64,000 nucleotides of DNA, from NCBI GenBank assembly GCA_022822545.1, contig JAJEBE010000049.1, positions 163,230-227,229 on the forward strand, given 5' to 3'. The position numbers and the translations under genes are program-made. The notes below the pieces were generated by a model. It saw nothing but the letters and a program-made list of their open reading frames with translations. It had not been told where the DNA came from and made no database searches. The DNA comes from Anaerolineae bacterium (lineage in GTDB: Bacteria > Chloroflexota > Anaerolineae > Aggregatilineales > Phototrophicaceae). This document shows positions 1 to 8,364 of the stretch, one piece after another. Position 1 is the first letter of the stretch. Each line of letters starts with the position of its first letter.

Positions 1-1932
1 GACCGCGCGCGCTGCCGATTCGCAACTGTCGGCCATCATGAGTATGGCGGTTTCAGGACTTTGTGGAATCGGGCCGGGATAGCTGAAATCGGCGGGGTCG
101 ATGCCATTTTTATCGCCGGCGGCGGCCAGCGCCCGTTGATAAAAGACGTAGACCTGGGTCGTGCCGTGATGCTCGCGAATGAATTCGCGAATTCGATTCG
201 GTAGGTTGAACTTCTTGGCAATCTGGTCGCCTTCTATGACGTGGTTGATGATGATATCCGCGCTGCGATATGGATCATCAAGGGCATCATGCGGGTTCTG
301 AATATGCTGCTGGTTTTCGGTGAAGAAAAACGGATTACTCATTTTGCCGATGTCATGATAGAGGGCGGCGACATGGGTCATCTGTGTATCCGCTCCAATT
401 GCCTGGGCCGCCTGTTCAGCCAGGTTGGCCACCTGCAATGAATGCTGATAAGTGCCCGGCGCTTCACGCAGCAGGCGCTGCAACAAGGGTTTGCTGGGCT
501 GGCTCAAATCCATCAGGCGGAAGGGCGTCGCCAGATTCATCGATACGGTCAATATGTACATCACGCCAAATGAGGCAGTCGGAACAATGAGCAACCCGCT
601 GAATAAGGCTTGCAACATATTGGAGGCATCATTGGGCTGATAGCCGATCTGTAGCGCGAAGATCGCGACTACGGCTGCGTTTGCCAGGCCGACGAAGAGC
701 CCGGCCAGAAAATAGTTGTTGAGGCGGCCGGCGTTCCTCAGCGTTAAAATCGCGCCGATATTGCCAGCGGCGACCAAGCTGGCGATCTCCAGCGAGGGGC
801 TGCGGCTGAGCAAACTGCTAAGAAAGGCAAAGCCGACAGCGGCAACGATGGCGAAGTTCGGCGTACTAATTGCAACATAGACGATGCCAAGCGCTGCCGC
901 GGGCATGAGATAAATATTCGCGCTGCCGAAGGCTCTCATCGTTGCCAGGGCGACTAGAAAGAGCAGCGCAATCAGCAGAAGATTGGCGCGGTCCAACGAT
1001 AACATTTGCCGCTCAAACCGGCCTATGTAAAGGCCGAGCAAGGCGGTTACCAGGGCGCTTGCTACGAGGGCGCGCAGGACTCTTGCGCCGCGATTGGCGG
1101 TCTGGGCGAGCAAACCCAATTCCTGCAGCGCTTCAAATGAGAGCGCGTCAATGCGTTGGCCCGCCGGGGCAACAATCTGGCCGGCGATGAACTGGCGCTG
1201 TTGATCTTCGACCTTGGCGAGGGCCTCTGCCTGATTGATCGCCGTCTGATCCGGGTTCTCAAAGGTATTGGCGCGTATCAGATCGGAAGTGATCTCGGTA
1301 ACGATCCGGCTCTGCTGCTCGCTCAAGCGGAGGCTGACCTGATTCGGAAGCTGATCACGGGCGCGGTTCAAGTCTGCGGCGCGTATCTCGTCGCTCATCA
1401 CGCGCTCGAGAACGAGAGTGATTTCGGTTCGCACTTGCGTCCAACTCTCATCAGGCAACTGCAGAATGGCTTCGATGGTATCTTCGTTGTTGTCCAATTG
1501 CAGCGATGTTATCGCCCGTATGTCAGTGATTTGTTGTTCCAGCGAAGCGAAGGAATCGGCGCGCACATTGTCGATATAATTGAGGATATTTTCCGAAAGA
1601 TCGCGTTGACGGCGGGCGACGCCGGGATCCGCCGGAGCGAATACCGTTGGCACCTGCGCCAGCACATTCGTCCGTTCTTGCTCGGTGAGAATCGCGCTGA
1701 TGAAGGATCCTTCTTCCTGGGCGATGATGTCCTCGGTCGGCACACGGCCGATGCCCAGGTTCGCTGTGCTATTGAAGCGCAAGAATATGTCATCAAGCGC
1801 GATGATGAGCGTACAGCAGAGGGCGAAGATAACAGCAGCGAACAGAAGCAGCAAAATATGCGCGGCCGCTTCCGTCCGTTCGGGACGTATGTTCAGGCGT
1901 TCTTCGAGCAGATCAGCGACGGACGCAACCAC
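1..1932 (-). CDS. PgpH/YqfF-type membrane HD phosphodiesterase (7TM-HD), 3' end cut by window
   Basis: Probable cyclic-di-AMP phosphodiesterase of the PgpH (7TM receptor with intracellular HD hydrolase) family, a membrane protein that would lower c-di-AMP. The frame is open from a GTG at 1932 to base 1 (644 codons). An N-terminal membrane anchor (about residues 20-45) precedes an extracytoplasmic domain to about residue 280. Several hydrophobic segments follow, including a stretch beginning LLLIALLFLVALATM. A cytoplasmic HD domain follows, with YQHSLQVANLAEQAA, LYHDIGKMSNP (HD pair near residue 525), REHHGTTQVYVFY and ILMMADSCESAARA. An in-frame TAA lies two codons upstream of the GTG, so the start is constrained. 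The gene follows yqeY after 3 nt, so the two are probably cotranscribed. The family assignment rests on the HD motifs plus the multi-TM arrangement; the C-terminus is not seen. Confidence 0.9.
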   Translation of the reverse strand, partial: MVASVADLLEERLNIRPERTEAAAHILLLLFAAVIFALCCTLIIALDDIFLRFNSTANLGIGRVPTEDIIAQEEGSFISAILTEQERTNVLAQVPTVFAPADPGVARRQRDLSENILNYIDNVRADSFASLEQQITDIRAITSLQLDNNEDTIEAILQLPDESWTQVRTEITLVLERVMSDEIRAADLNRARDQLPNQVSLRLSEQQSRIVTEITSDLIRANTFENPDQTAINQAEALAKVEDQQRQFIAGQIVAPAGQRIDALSFEALQELGLLAQTANRGARVLRALVASALVTALLGLYIGRFERQMLSLDRANLLLIALLFLVALATMRAFGSANIYLMPAAALGIVYVAISTPNFAIVAAVGFAFLSSLLSRSPSLEIASLVAAGNIGAILTLRNAGRLNNYFLAGLFVGLANAAVVAIFALQIGYQPNDASNMLQALFSGLLIVPTASFGVMYILTVSMNLATPFRLMDLSQPSKPLLQRLLREAPGTYQHSLQVANLAEQAAQAIGADTQMTHVAALYHDIGKMSNPFFFTENQQHIQNPHDALDDPYRSADIIINHVIEGDQIAKKFNLPNRIREFIREHHGTTQVYVFYQRALAAAGDKNGIDPADFSYPGPIPQSPETAILMMADSCESAARAV

Positions 1933-1935
1933 AGT

Positions 1936-2382
1936 TTAACTCAATAACTCTCTTACAAGCGCGTTGACGGCTTTTCCATCCGCCAGCCCACGCACACGGG
2001 GCATAACGGCGCCCATGACTTTTCCGATTTCCGTTACAGAATTGGCGCCGACTTCGTCAATCGCTTCCCGTACGATGGGACGCAATTCCTCGTCCGTCAA
2101 TTGGCGCGGCAAGAATTCTTCGGTCACCGTCAGTTCAAAGCGTTCGCTTGCCGCCTCATCTTCGCGCCCGGCGCTTTCCAACTCTGCAATTGTCTCGCGG
2201 CGCTTTTTCGCTTCCCGGCGCAGGATGTCCAGGATCGCTTCATCGTTCAGCGGCCTGCGCTCGTCGATTTCGACCTGCTTGATGGCGCTCTGCAACAATC
2301 GGATGGCGTTTCGGCGCTCCTTGTCCTTCGCCTTCATCGCATCCTTGAGCGCTTCCTGTAATTGCTGTTTTGAGTTCGTCAT
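1936..2382 (-). CDS. yqeY: GatB/YqeY domain protein
   Basis: YqeY-family protein of about 148 residues, resembling the C-terminal tail domain of GatB, the amidotransferase subunit that acts on mischarged tRNA. Its own biochemical role is not firmly known. Family signs are the basic helical N-terminus (LQEALKDAMKAKDKERRNAI), the central REAKKRRETIAELESAGRED helix, and the end motif GKVMGAVMPRVRGLADGK. The ATG at 2382 fits the family length. An ATG at 2418 would add 12 residues and overlap mtaB, and it has no better ribosome-binding site. The gene lies 19 nt downstream of mtaB and 3 nt upstream of the HD phosphodiesterase. Confidence 0.93.
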   Translation of the reverse strand: MTNSKQQLQEALKDAMKAKDKERRNAIRLLQSAIKQVEIDERRPLNDEAILDILRREAKKRRETIAELESAGREDEAASERFELTVTEEFLPRQLTDEELRPIVREAIDEVGANSVTEIGKVMGAVMPRVRGLADGKAVNALVRELLS

Positions 2383-2401
2383 CGCAGCTTTCTTGATCTT
2401 A

Positions 2402-3748
2402 CTATCCGGCAGCGCCATGGTTAGCAGGGGCCGACACGCTTGCGTCGCGCGGGTCTAGGATCGGCATGACTTCTTTCACTGTACCATGAATCTCGCCCTC
2501 GGTGAATGTATCTAGTCCGGTAGAGGTGACAATATTGCTCAAGTCGCGCGGATGTACGGCGCGAACGCGCATATAATTGTCGGTGTAGCCCGCGTTGATG
2601 AATCCTCGCGGTGTGGCGCCAATGACCTGTTCCCAGAGGACCGATTGTACTGTGCCAAGCAGGCGTTCGGCGAACTCTTGCTCCATTTGCCGGGACAAGT
2701 CGAGCAGTTTGGCGCTGCGCGCTTTCTTGACTCGATTGCTGATCTGATGCCGCATGCGGTTTGCTGGCGTGCCGGGCCGGCTGCTGTATCGAAAGACGTG
2801 GAGACCGCCGAATTCCATCTCTCGGATAAAGCGCTCCGATTCGGCGAATTCGTCGTCGGTCTCTCCGGGGAACCCGACAATGACATCGGTGGTGATTCGC
2901 AGTTCTGGAATCAGATCGCGCGCCGCTATAATCAGCGCGCGAAACTGCTCTTGATTCGTGTGCCGGCGCATGCGTTTGAGTGTAGCGTCGCAGCCGCTTT
3001 GGAGGGGCAGATGCAGATGGCGACAGAGCCGCCGATTTTTCCACAGCGCGAAGAAAGCCGGCGTCAGGTCCCAAGGCTCAAGTGAAGAAAGACGGATCCG
3101 CGGCATCGTCGTCTCCGAGAGCAAGGCTTCCACAAGATGCTTTAACCCGTGGCGATCGCCAAAGTCATGACCGTAGCTGCCCAGATGCACACCGGTAAGG
3201 ACGGCTTCTTGATAACCGCCGCGCCGCAGGTAATTCACTTCGCGCACAAGATCAGGGATGGAACGGCTGCGTCCCGCGCCGCGAGCTATTGTGGTGACGC
3301 AGAAGGTGCAGGCGTTGTCGCAGCCGTCTTGCGCTTTTACGAAGGCGCGCGTCTTTCCCAGAAGACCGATTCCGGACTGACGCGCGATTGGCTCGGCGTC
3401 GAATTCGTCTACGGTTTCGCCGGTGACCAGCGCTACAAGCCTGGATTTGCTGCTGTTATCGATGACTCGCCGCACGCCGGGCAGATGACGTATTTCATCC
3501 GGCGCGATCTGGGCATAACAGCCGGTCACAGTGGTTTCGCCGCTTGACTTGCTTCGCTGGAAATCGCGAATGAACTTGCGACTCGTTTTGGTCGCCTCCT
3601 TGGTTACAGCGCAGGTATTGAGGACGAAATGGTCGGCTTCTTCCGGCGAAGCAACGACCTCGTGACCCAATGCCTTGAACTGCCGCGCCATAGCGTCGAT
3701 TTCGCTCTGGTTGAGCCGGCAGCCGACCATGCGCAAATGCACTTTCAT
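2402..3748 (-). CDS. mtaB: tRNA t6A37 methylthiotransferase MtaB
   Basis: Radical-SAM methylthiotransferase of 448 residues that converts t6A to ms2t6A at position 37 of ANN-decoding tRNAs. The N-terminal UPF0004 domain starts MKVHLRMVGCRLNQSE and carries further cysteines at LNTCAVT and VTGCYAQ. The radical-SAM domain has the CxxxCxxC motif CDNACTFC near residue 145, followed by LTGVHLGSYG, LSSLEPWDL and TDVIVGFPGETDDEF. A C-terminal TRAM-like part includes INAGYTDNYMRVRA. GCRLN at the N-terminus and the HLGSYG stretch favour MtaB over MiaB or RimO. The ATG overlaps the stop of the upstream secreted-protein gene as ATGA, indicating translational coupling. Confidence 0.94.
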   Translation of the reverse strand: MKVHLRMVGCRLNQSEIDAMARQFKALGHEVVASPEEADHFVLNTCAVTKEATKTSRKFIRDFQRSKSSGETTVTGCYAQIAPDEIRHLPGVRRVIDNSSKSRLVALVTGETVDEFDAEPIARQSGIGLLGKTRAFVKAQDGCDNACTFCVTTIARGAGRSRSIPDLVREVNYLRRGGYQEAVLTGVHLGSYGHDFGDRHGLKHLVEALLSETTMPRIRLSSLEPWDLTPAFFALWKNRRLCRHLHLPLQSGCDATLKRMRRHTNQEQFRALIIAARDLIPELRITTDVIVGFPGETDDEFAESERFIREMEFGGLHVFRYSSRPGTPANRMRHQISNRVKKARSAKLLDLSRQMEQEFAERLLGTVQSVLWEQVIGATPRGFINAGYTDNYMRVRAVHPRDLSNIVTSTGLDTFTEGEIHGTVKEVMPILDPRDASVSAPANHGAAG

Positions 3749-4677
3749 AGTCTGGCGTCCTCACGGCCTGTCTCAGCCGGACTGTATACAATCATGTCGT
3801 CAAAGCGCACAACCACGCCGCCGCCTCCGGTCGCGGTCGATTGCGCGATCAATCCGATTTTCCCGCTGCGATTCATCTCGTCCCGGTAGGTATCGAGCAT
3901 ACTTCCGTTGACGCACTCTCCGCCGGAATATGTGCTTGCGGCACCCGCGTCATCGGGAATGCATAGACTGACGTTCACATCGTTGATGAAGAATTGATAG
4001 CGGGAACCCCGCGACAGAATGCGAATCGCATTTTCCGCGCCGATGCCCTGATTGATGTGAGGCGAGGCGATCCAACCGCTCAGCGCATTCGCCGCGCCGT
4101 CTTCCGTTCGCCAAAGTGAATAGTAGCCGTCGCTGCTGATCATGAAGGCTTTGTAGCTGGTTGTCGGCCGTCCGTCAAAGGCTTGCCGCAAGGCCGCGCC
4201 GGCTAACGGCGAAAGCTCGCTGATTCCACAGAGTAAGATGGCCGGTAGCGTACAGGAGTCGTCCGCTGCCACCTCGACGTGGAAGACCAACCCAAATGCG
4301 TTGTCCAGCGGACCCGCGATTGCGCTGGCCGAAACGCTCACATCGAAATCAGCAAATCGTGGACTGGAGGCGGACCAGGCGGCAGTCCGCGTATCAGCCA
4401 CAGAGATTTCCAATTGCTCCGCGACAATCCGGGCGCTCTGCCGGCCTGCAAACAAATCCCAGTCCTCGCTGTAGGCGGAGAAGGCGGAAACATAAAGCAA
4501 TGCCCCGTCCCTGCCGGCAAGCGCTTCGGTTGGCTGTGCCAGCGCACTGTATGTCAGGTTGGCCGCGATCAAAGCGAGCGTGAGACAGACGCACAGTACA
4601 AAAATGCGCGCGCTTGCCGTCAGGCGCCGCTGCCCGGAATCGGATGCGTTGCTGGATCCCGCCACCAAATGAGCCAT
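3745..4677 (-). CDS. membrane-anchored or secreted protein with a concanavalin-like (LamG/DUF1080-type) domain, function unknown
   Basis: A 310-residue protein with a hydrophobic N-terminal segment (about residues 22-45, IFVLCVCLTLALIAANLTY) that is either a signal peptide or an anchor. The rest is rich in beta-strand-like sequence: FADFDVSVSASAI, NAFGLVFHVE, YYSLWRTEDG, NAIRILSRGSRYQFFIND, ending GGGVVVRFDDMIVY. This order is typical of jelly-roll domains (DUF1080/LamG-like) in Chloroflexota surface proteins, but no catalytic residues can be named. Its stop overlaps the mtaB start by 4 nt. No ribosome-binding site is obvious before the ATG. Fold assignment is inference. Confidence 0.75.
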   Translation of the reverse strand: MAHLVAGSSNASDSGQRRLTASARIFVLCVCLTLALIAANLTYSALAQPTEALAGRDGALLYVSAFSAYSEDWDLFAGRQSARIVAEQLEISVADTRTAAWSASSPRFADFDVSVSASAIAGPLDNAFGLVFHVEVAADDSCTLPAILLCGISELSPLAGAALRQAFDGRPTTSYKAFMISSDGYYSLWRTEDGAANALSGWIASPHINQGIGAENAIRILSRGSRYQFFINDVNVSLCIPDDAGAASTYSGGECVNGSMLDTYRDEMNRSGKIGLIAQSTATGGGGVVVRFDDMIVYSPAETGREDARL

Positions 4678-4819
4678 GGCACATCGCTTGTAAATTGCGC
4701 GATTTTAGCATAGGGTCTCGCTGCCGTAAACGATGAGCGGACGCAGCCCGGCGCATATTGACAGGCGTCGGTTGCGAGTGGGCATACGTGCGCTCTAGCT
4801 GAGAACGCGAGATCTATAC

Positions 4820-4848
4820 TTGACAGCTTTAGACGCGCTTGCTAGATT
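4820..4848 (+). promoter_or_regulatory. sigma70-type promoter of the lysC leader
   Basis: A perfect TTGACA (4820-4825) and TAGATT (4843-4848) are separated by 17 nt. Transcription would start near 4855, giving a leader of about 270 nt before the lysC start codon. The leader contains a short Met/Thr-rich reading frame and a terminator hairpin, annotated separately. Confidence 0.7.
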
Positions 4849-4879
4849 TGCCGTCAGATTGAGACGAATCGGATCGGCG

Positions 4880-4966
4880 ATGTCGAGAACAGCCGCTATG
4901 GGCATGACTATGACCTCGACTATGATGCGCCAGGGCGCGCAACGTGGAGGTTTTGGTTTGTTGTAG
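4880..4966 (+). CDS. lysC leader peptide rich in Met and Thr (attenuator)
   Basis: A short ORF between the lysC promoter and the terminator hairpin, too short for usual gene calling. ATG codons at 4880 and, in the same frame, at 4898 are possible starts (28 or 22 codons); the stop is TAG at 4964-4966. From 4898 the peptide begins MGMTMTSTMM, giving five Met and three Thr codons in ten. Met and Thr are end products of the aspartate pathway that aspartate kinase feeds. The last codons (R-G-G-F-G-L-L) overlap the proposed antiterminator arm 4944-4954. Design and position match a classical amino-acid attenuator leader of the kind known for thr operons. Ribosome-binding sequences before either ATG are weak. 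Confidence 0.72.
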   Translation: MSRTAAMGMTMTSTMMRQGAQRGGFGLL

Positions 4967-5010
4967 GCGGAACGAAGCGAGCAGCAAACGGGCGTGTGGA
5001 AAACCTCCAC
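4944..5010 (+). promoter_or_regulatory. antiterminator pairing of the lysC attenuator
   Basis: Bases 4944-4954 (gtggaggtttt) are perfectly complementary to 5000-5010 (aaaacctccac). The second segment contains the loop and part of the 3' arm of the terminator stem, so the two structures exclude each other. Stalling at the Met/Thr codons would leave 4944-4954 free to pair and allow read-through. A ribosome reaching TAG 4964 would cover it and let the terminator form. A further helix, 4956-4963 with 4983-4990 (8 bp, one G-U), may order folding. Confidence 0.7.
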
Positions 5011-5026
5011 ACGCCTTTTTTGTTTT
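4991..5026 (+). terminator. intrinsic terminator in the lysC leader
   Basis: A perfect 10-bp stem (4991-5000 with 5006-5015, ggcgtgtgga / tccacacgcc) with a 5-nt loop is followed by six T, one G and four T. It lies about 100 nt before the lysC start, so it can only act as a conditional terminator. Confidence 0.88.
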
Positions 5027-5124
5027 CGAGAGTTGTCTGCAAGGGTCTATTGATCTGCGCAAGGAATAAGGATCATTCTTAAGCGATACCACGTAAAGCA
5101 TTTCGCGAAGGAAAGGAATGTGTG

Positions 5125-6570
5125 ATGGCTAGATATACGATGAAGTTCGGCGGCACATCGGTTGGATCCCCGGAGGCAATCGCCCAGGTCGTCGAAATCG
5201 TCAAAGGCTTCCTTGCTGAGGGGCATGAGTTGGCGGTTGTTGTCTCGGCGATGGCCGGCGTTACCGATATGCTCTTGGAGTCGGCCACAGCGGCAGCCGC
5301 GCGCGATCGCGCCAAATACTTGGCGATCAGCGATGTGCTTCGTCAAATGCACAGTAGCGTGATAGAAGGGTTGATCGACTCCGAAGCCGACCGCGCGGCC
5401 ATCGAGACCGAGATGGAGGAACTGCTCCGCAGTCACCTTGAGCTATGTGAAGCCGTGTATATTCTTGGCGAAGTCACGCCGAGGATATCGGATGCGCTTG
5501 TATCTTTTGGCGAGCGCTTGAGCAGCCGAGTTATTGCCGCGGTCATGCGAGCGGGGGCCCTGCCGGCCAGGCAGTTCGACTCGGACGCCTTCATCGTCAC
5601 CGACAATCAGTTCGGCGACGCGGAGCCGATATGGGATGAGACTGAGGCCCGCGTCGCCGGCCCGCTTCGGCAGGAGCTGGATGCCGGCCTTACGCCTATC
5701 ATCACCGGCTTCATCGGCGCCACGCCGGACGGCACGATCACGACGCTGGGACGGGGCGGCAGCGATTACAGCGCGGCGATTTTTGCGGCCTACCTGGATT
5801 GCGACGAGCTGGTGATTTGGACCGATGTCGATGGCGTGATGACAACCGATCCGCGTTTGGACGAACGAGCGCGCGTCTTGCCTTATGTGTCGTATCAGGA
5901 AATCGGCGAGCTTGCGTTCTATGGAGCCAAAGTGCTGCATCCCAAGACAGTACAACCCATTATCAATCGCGGCGTTCCGCTGCGCGTGCGCAACACATTT
6001 AATCCGGACCATTCGGGCACCCTTGTGGGCGCCAGGACGCAAGCCAGCGCCACCGTGATAAAAGCCGTCACCGGCATCAGAGATGTCTCTATGCTGACCG
6101 TCAGCGGCCGCGGCATGCTCGGCGTGCCGGGCATTGCGGGGCGGACCTTCCTGGCCTCCGCCAATGCCGGCGCCAATATCTTGATGATCTCGCAATCTTC
6201 CTCGGAGCAGAGCTTCTGCTTCACCGTGGTTGATCCGCTGGCGCAGGCGGTCAAATCAGCGGTGGAGACGGAATTGCAGCGGGAGATCCAGCACAACAAC
6301 GTGGATAGCGTGGATGTGCTCTCCGATATCGTGATTATCACTGTGGTCGGTTCCGGCATGCGCGGAACGCCGGGCGTGGCGGGGCGGGTCTTTTCGCTCT
6401 TGGGGGAAAACCGGATTAATGTGCTGGCGATCGCGCAAGGGTCATCCGAGTGCAGCATTTCCTTCATCATTGCCGAGGAAGATCTTGAGAAGGCGGTGGG
6501 GGAGTTGCACAGCCTCGCGCTGGAGACAGTTGAGAACGACAGGATAAACGGGGTCGGCAGCCCGTATTAA
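5125..6570 (+). CDS. lysC: aspartate kinase
   Basis: Aspartokinase (EC 2.7.2.4), the first step to Lys, Thr, Met and Ile. It has 481 residues from the ATG at 5125, which sits 7 nt after GAAAGGA; a GTG at 5122 is the alternative. The kinase domain shows KFGGTSVG at the N-terminus, FIGATPDG followed by GRGGSDYSA, IWTDVDGVMTTDPR and ELAFYGAKVLHPKTV. Two ACT domains follow, with VSGRGMLGVPGIAGR and VVGSGMRGTPGVAGR plus ANILMISQ and INVLAIAQGSSE, implying allosteric control. The insert around residues 60-120 makes it longer than Bacillus-type enzymes and like ThrA/LysC-type kinases. No homoserine dehydrogenase domain is attached. Expression is probably set by the Met/Thr attenuator just upstream. 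Confidence 0.97.
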   Translation: MARYTMKFGGTSVGSPEAIAQVVEIVKGFLAEGHELAVVVSAMAGVTDMLLESATAAAARDRAKYLAISDVLRQMHSSVIEGLIDSEADRAAIETEMEELLRSHLELCEAVYILGEVTPRISDALVSFGERLSSRVIAAVMRAGALPARQFDSDAFIVTDNQFGDAEPIWDETEARVAGPLRQELDAGLTPIITGFIGATPDGTITTLGRGGSDYSAAIFAAYLDCDELVIWTDVDGVMTTDPRLDERARVLPYVSYQEIGELAFYGAKVLHPKTVQPIINRGVPLRVRNTFNPDHSGTLVGARTQASATVIKAVTGIRDVSMLTVSGRGMLGVPGIAGRTFLASANAGANILMISQSSSEQSFCFTVVDPLAQAVKSAVETELQREIQHNNVDSVDVLSDIVIITVVGSGMRGTPGVAGRVFSLLGENRINVLAIAQGSSECSISFIIAEEDLEKAVGELHSLALETVENDRINGVGSPY

Positions 6571-6579
6571 GACCGTCCG

Positions 6580-7467
6580 TTAGCCTGCGGCCAGGGCCTG
6601 CAGAATCGCCTCCCAGTGTGAATACAACATGAGATGCCCCGCCTGCGCATCGCAATGAGCATGGGCGTTGGGGATCATTTTCGCCATGCGTTCCGCCACG
6701 ACAGGCGAGCAAAAAAGGTCAGCTTCGCCCCACCAGATATCGACCGGCACGCGGATAGACTGCAGGTGGTAGCCCCAAGGCCGTGTGAGAGCGAGGATCT
6801 CGTCCGCCAGGTTGTCGCTGCCAGTCCCTCGAATCTCGCCCCACATATCACGCCGACTGACAAATAGGTCGATGTTGCTCAGGGCAGCTTGGTCAATACG
6901 CGAGAGCGAACTGCCAAGATCACGAATGTACTGATCGGCCGGACGCTGGCCATCAAAGACGAAGAAGGCGCGCAGCAGCAGGCGGAAGAACGACTCGTTG
7001 CCAGCGGCAAGCTGAAACAGGCGGCCATAGAGCGGGTGCAAGGCGCGGAAGCCAAGAGCGTGATCCAGCGGGGGCCAACTGGCAACAACTGCGCAGCGAC
7101 TGATGACTTGCGGGAAGCGCCAGGCGCAGGCAAGCGCATAAGGCCCGCCGGCTGAGTAGCCCAGTACGGCGAATTGCTCAAGCTTCAGCGCCTTGCCGAG
7201 CAGCATCACATCGTCCACAACATCCATGAGGCCGCGCCCGGGCTTGCGGGTGGATGCGCCGTAGCCGGGCCGGTCGACGCCGATCAAGCGGATGCCGAGG
7301 CGTGTCAGGATCGAATCATCGGGATGGCGCAGGCTGCGATTGCCCCAAAGGTCATGGAAGAGCATGATCGGCTTGCCCGCGGGCTCGCCATATTCGGCGA
7401 ATCCCAAGCGTCTGCCGTCTTGCAGTTGCGCTTGCCTGGCTGTGGCAACTTGCGCCAATTTAGGCAT
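6580..7467 (-). CDS. alpha/beta hydrolase
   Basis: Alpha/beta-hydrolase-fold protein of 295 residues; substrate unknown. It shows FHDLWGNRSLRH at the oxyanion region and IGVDRPGYGAS. The nucleophile elbow is GYSAGGPYA, the acid lies in WWGEADLF, and the catalytic His in AGHLMLYSHWEAIL near the C-terminus. The ATG at 7467 is preceded by CCGGAG at 5-6 nt. A longer frame from 7533 adds 22 residues with no ribosome-binding site. It may be cotranscribed with the aminotransferase and lipoprotein genes upstream on the minus strand, 73 nt away. Family members are esterases, lactonases or epoxide-type hydrolases, so no narrower call is made. Confidence 0.9.
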   Translation of the reverse strand: MPKLAQVATARQAQLQDGRRLGFAEYGEPAGKPIMLFHDLWGNRSLRHPDDSILTRLGIRLIGVDRPGYGASTRKPGRGLMDVVDDVMLLGKALKLEQFAVLGYSAGGPYALACAWRFPQVISRCAVVASWPPLDHALGFRALHPLYGRLFQLAAGNESFFRLLLRAFFVFDGQRPADQYIRDLGSSLSRIDQAALSNIDLFVSRRDMWGEIRGTGSDNLADEILALTRPWGYHLQSIRVPVDIWWGEADLFCSPVVAERMAKMIPNAHAHCDAQAGHLMLYSHWEAILQALAAG

Positions 7468-7540
7468 TGTCACTCCGGTAGAAAGTTTGCCCTGCCGAGG
7501 GTACAGGATTTCGAGCCTGGGAGATAGCCACAAGGTCAGG

Positions 7541-8338
7541 TCAGCGCGGGTAAACGGCGAGCACGGTGGGAACGGCGTCGAATGAGGGCTGAAAATAGTC
7601 GGCGGCCGGAATGGCGATCATCGTGGATCCGCCGCCGTCCAGGTTGACTGCTGTCACGATATCAAGATCGGTTGACGGCAGATAGGCGCTGAGGTCTTGC
7701 AGCGACGGTCCGAAGTATGGCGCGACCAGTATCAGGATATTGCTGTTGGCGTCCTCGGCGATGACGGTGCGGCGGTTTCGTTCTCCCTCGGATGACCCGA
7801 AGTAGGCTTGCTCGCCGTTGAACACGAGCAAGGGAAAACCCTGAACCGCTTGGTTCACGGTCGTATCGATTGGGGGCGGTCCGGCGCGAAAGCCGATGAC
7901 GGAGGGCGCGCCATTGCGCACGAGGAAGGTGCCGCCGCGGCTTTGATAAGCGTTGCCGCTGAGGCGGCCGTCGCTGACCACCGCTCCAAGCGCGCGATTC
8001 GCTCGATCGTAGAAGTTGGCGTTAATGATGATGCTTGCGTTTGGCTCAAGCTCGAGCCAGCCTGCGAGGCTTTTGGGAGCGCCAGCATGATAGATAGCGC
8101 GAAAACGATAGCGCCGCGGGTCTATGCGTAATACGACAAGCTGTGACGAGCCATCGCCGTCGGGGCGAAGCGTCCGCCACTCCAGCCCGACGGCGATAGT
8201 TTCCCAATCCGATAAGGCTGTGGCTGTCGCTGCCGGCGCTGCTGTTGGCGCGAGCGGCGATTTCGCTGGCAAGTTGCAGGCGCCTAGCAAACCGGCAAAT
8301 AGAAGAAGGAGCATTTGTCCGCGCAATCTGCTCCTCAT
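7541..8338 (-). CDS. phosphodiester glycosidase (NAGPA/DUF2233) family lipoprotein
   Basis: A 265-residue lipoprotein. The signal peptide MRSRLRGQMLLLLFAGLLGAC ends in a lipobox (LGAC), then a Pro/Ala-rich linker leads to the domain. DUF2233 marks are IINANFYDRANRALGAVVSDG, a strand ending RGGTFLVRNG, and NLDGGGSTMIAI near residue 235, the conserved glycine-rich signature. Family members remove GlcNAc from GlcNAc-phosphodiesters (mammalian uncovering enzyme) or process peptidoglycan or exopolysaccharide in bacteria. The substrate here is unknown. It would act outside the cytoplasmic membrane. Confidence 0.88.
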   Translation of the reverse strand: MRSRLRGQMLLLLFAGLLGACNLPAKSPLAPTAAPAATATALSDWETIAVGLEWRTLRPDGDGSSQLVVLRIDPRRYRFRAIYHAGAPKSLAGWLELEPNASIIINANFYDRANRALGAVVSDGRLSGNAYQSRGGTFLVRNGAPSVIGFRAGPPPIDTTVNQAVQGFPLLVFNGEQAYFGSSEGERNRRTVIAEDANSNILILVAPYFGPSLQDLSAYLPSTDLDIVTAVNLDGGGSTMIAIPAADYFQPSFDAVPTVLAVYPR

Positions 8339-8364
8339 GTCAGCAACCGCAGTCGCTCTTGGAA

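Noticed and set aside
4859..5040. Lysine riboswitch or T-box as the lysC leader element
   Set aside because: No lysine-riboswitch core or T-box (GGGTGGNACCGCG) is visible, whereas the leader ORF and competing hairpins fit attenuation.
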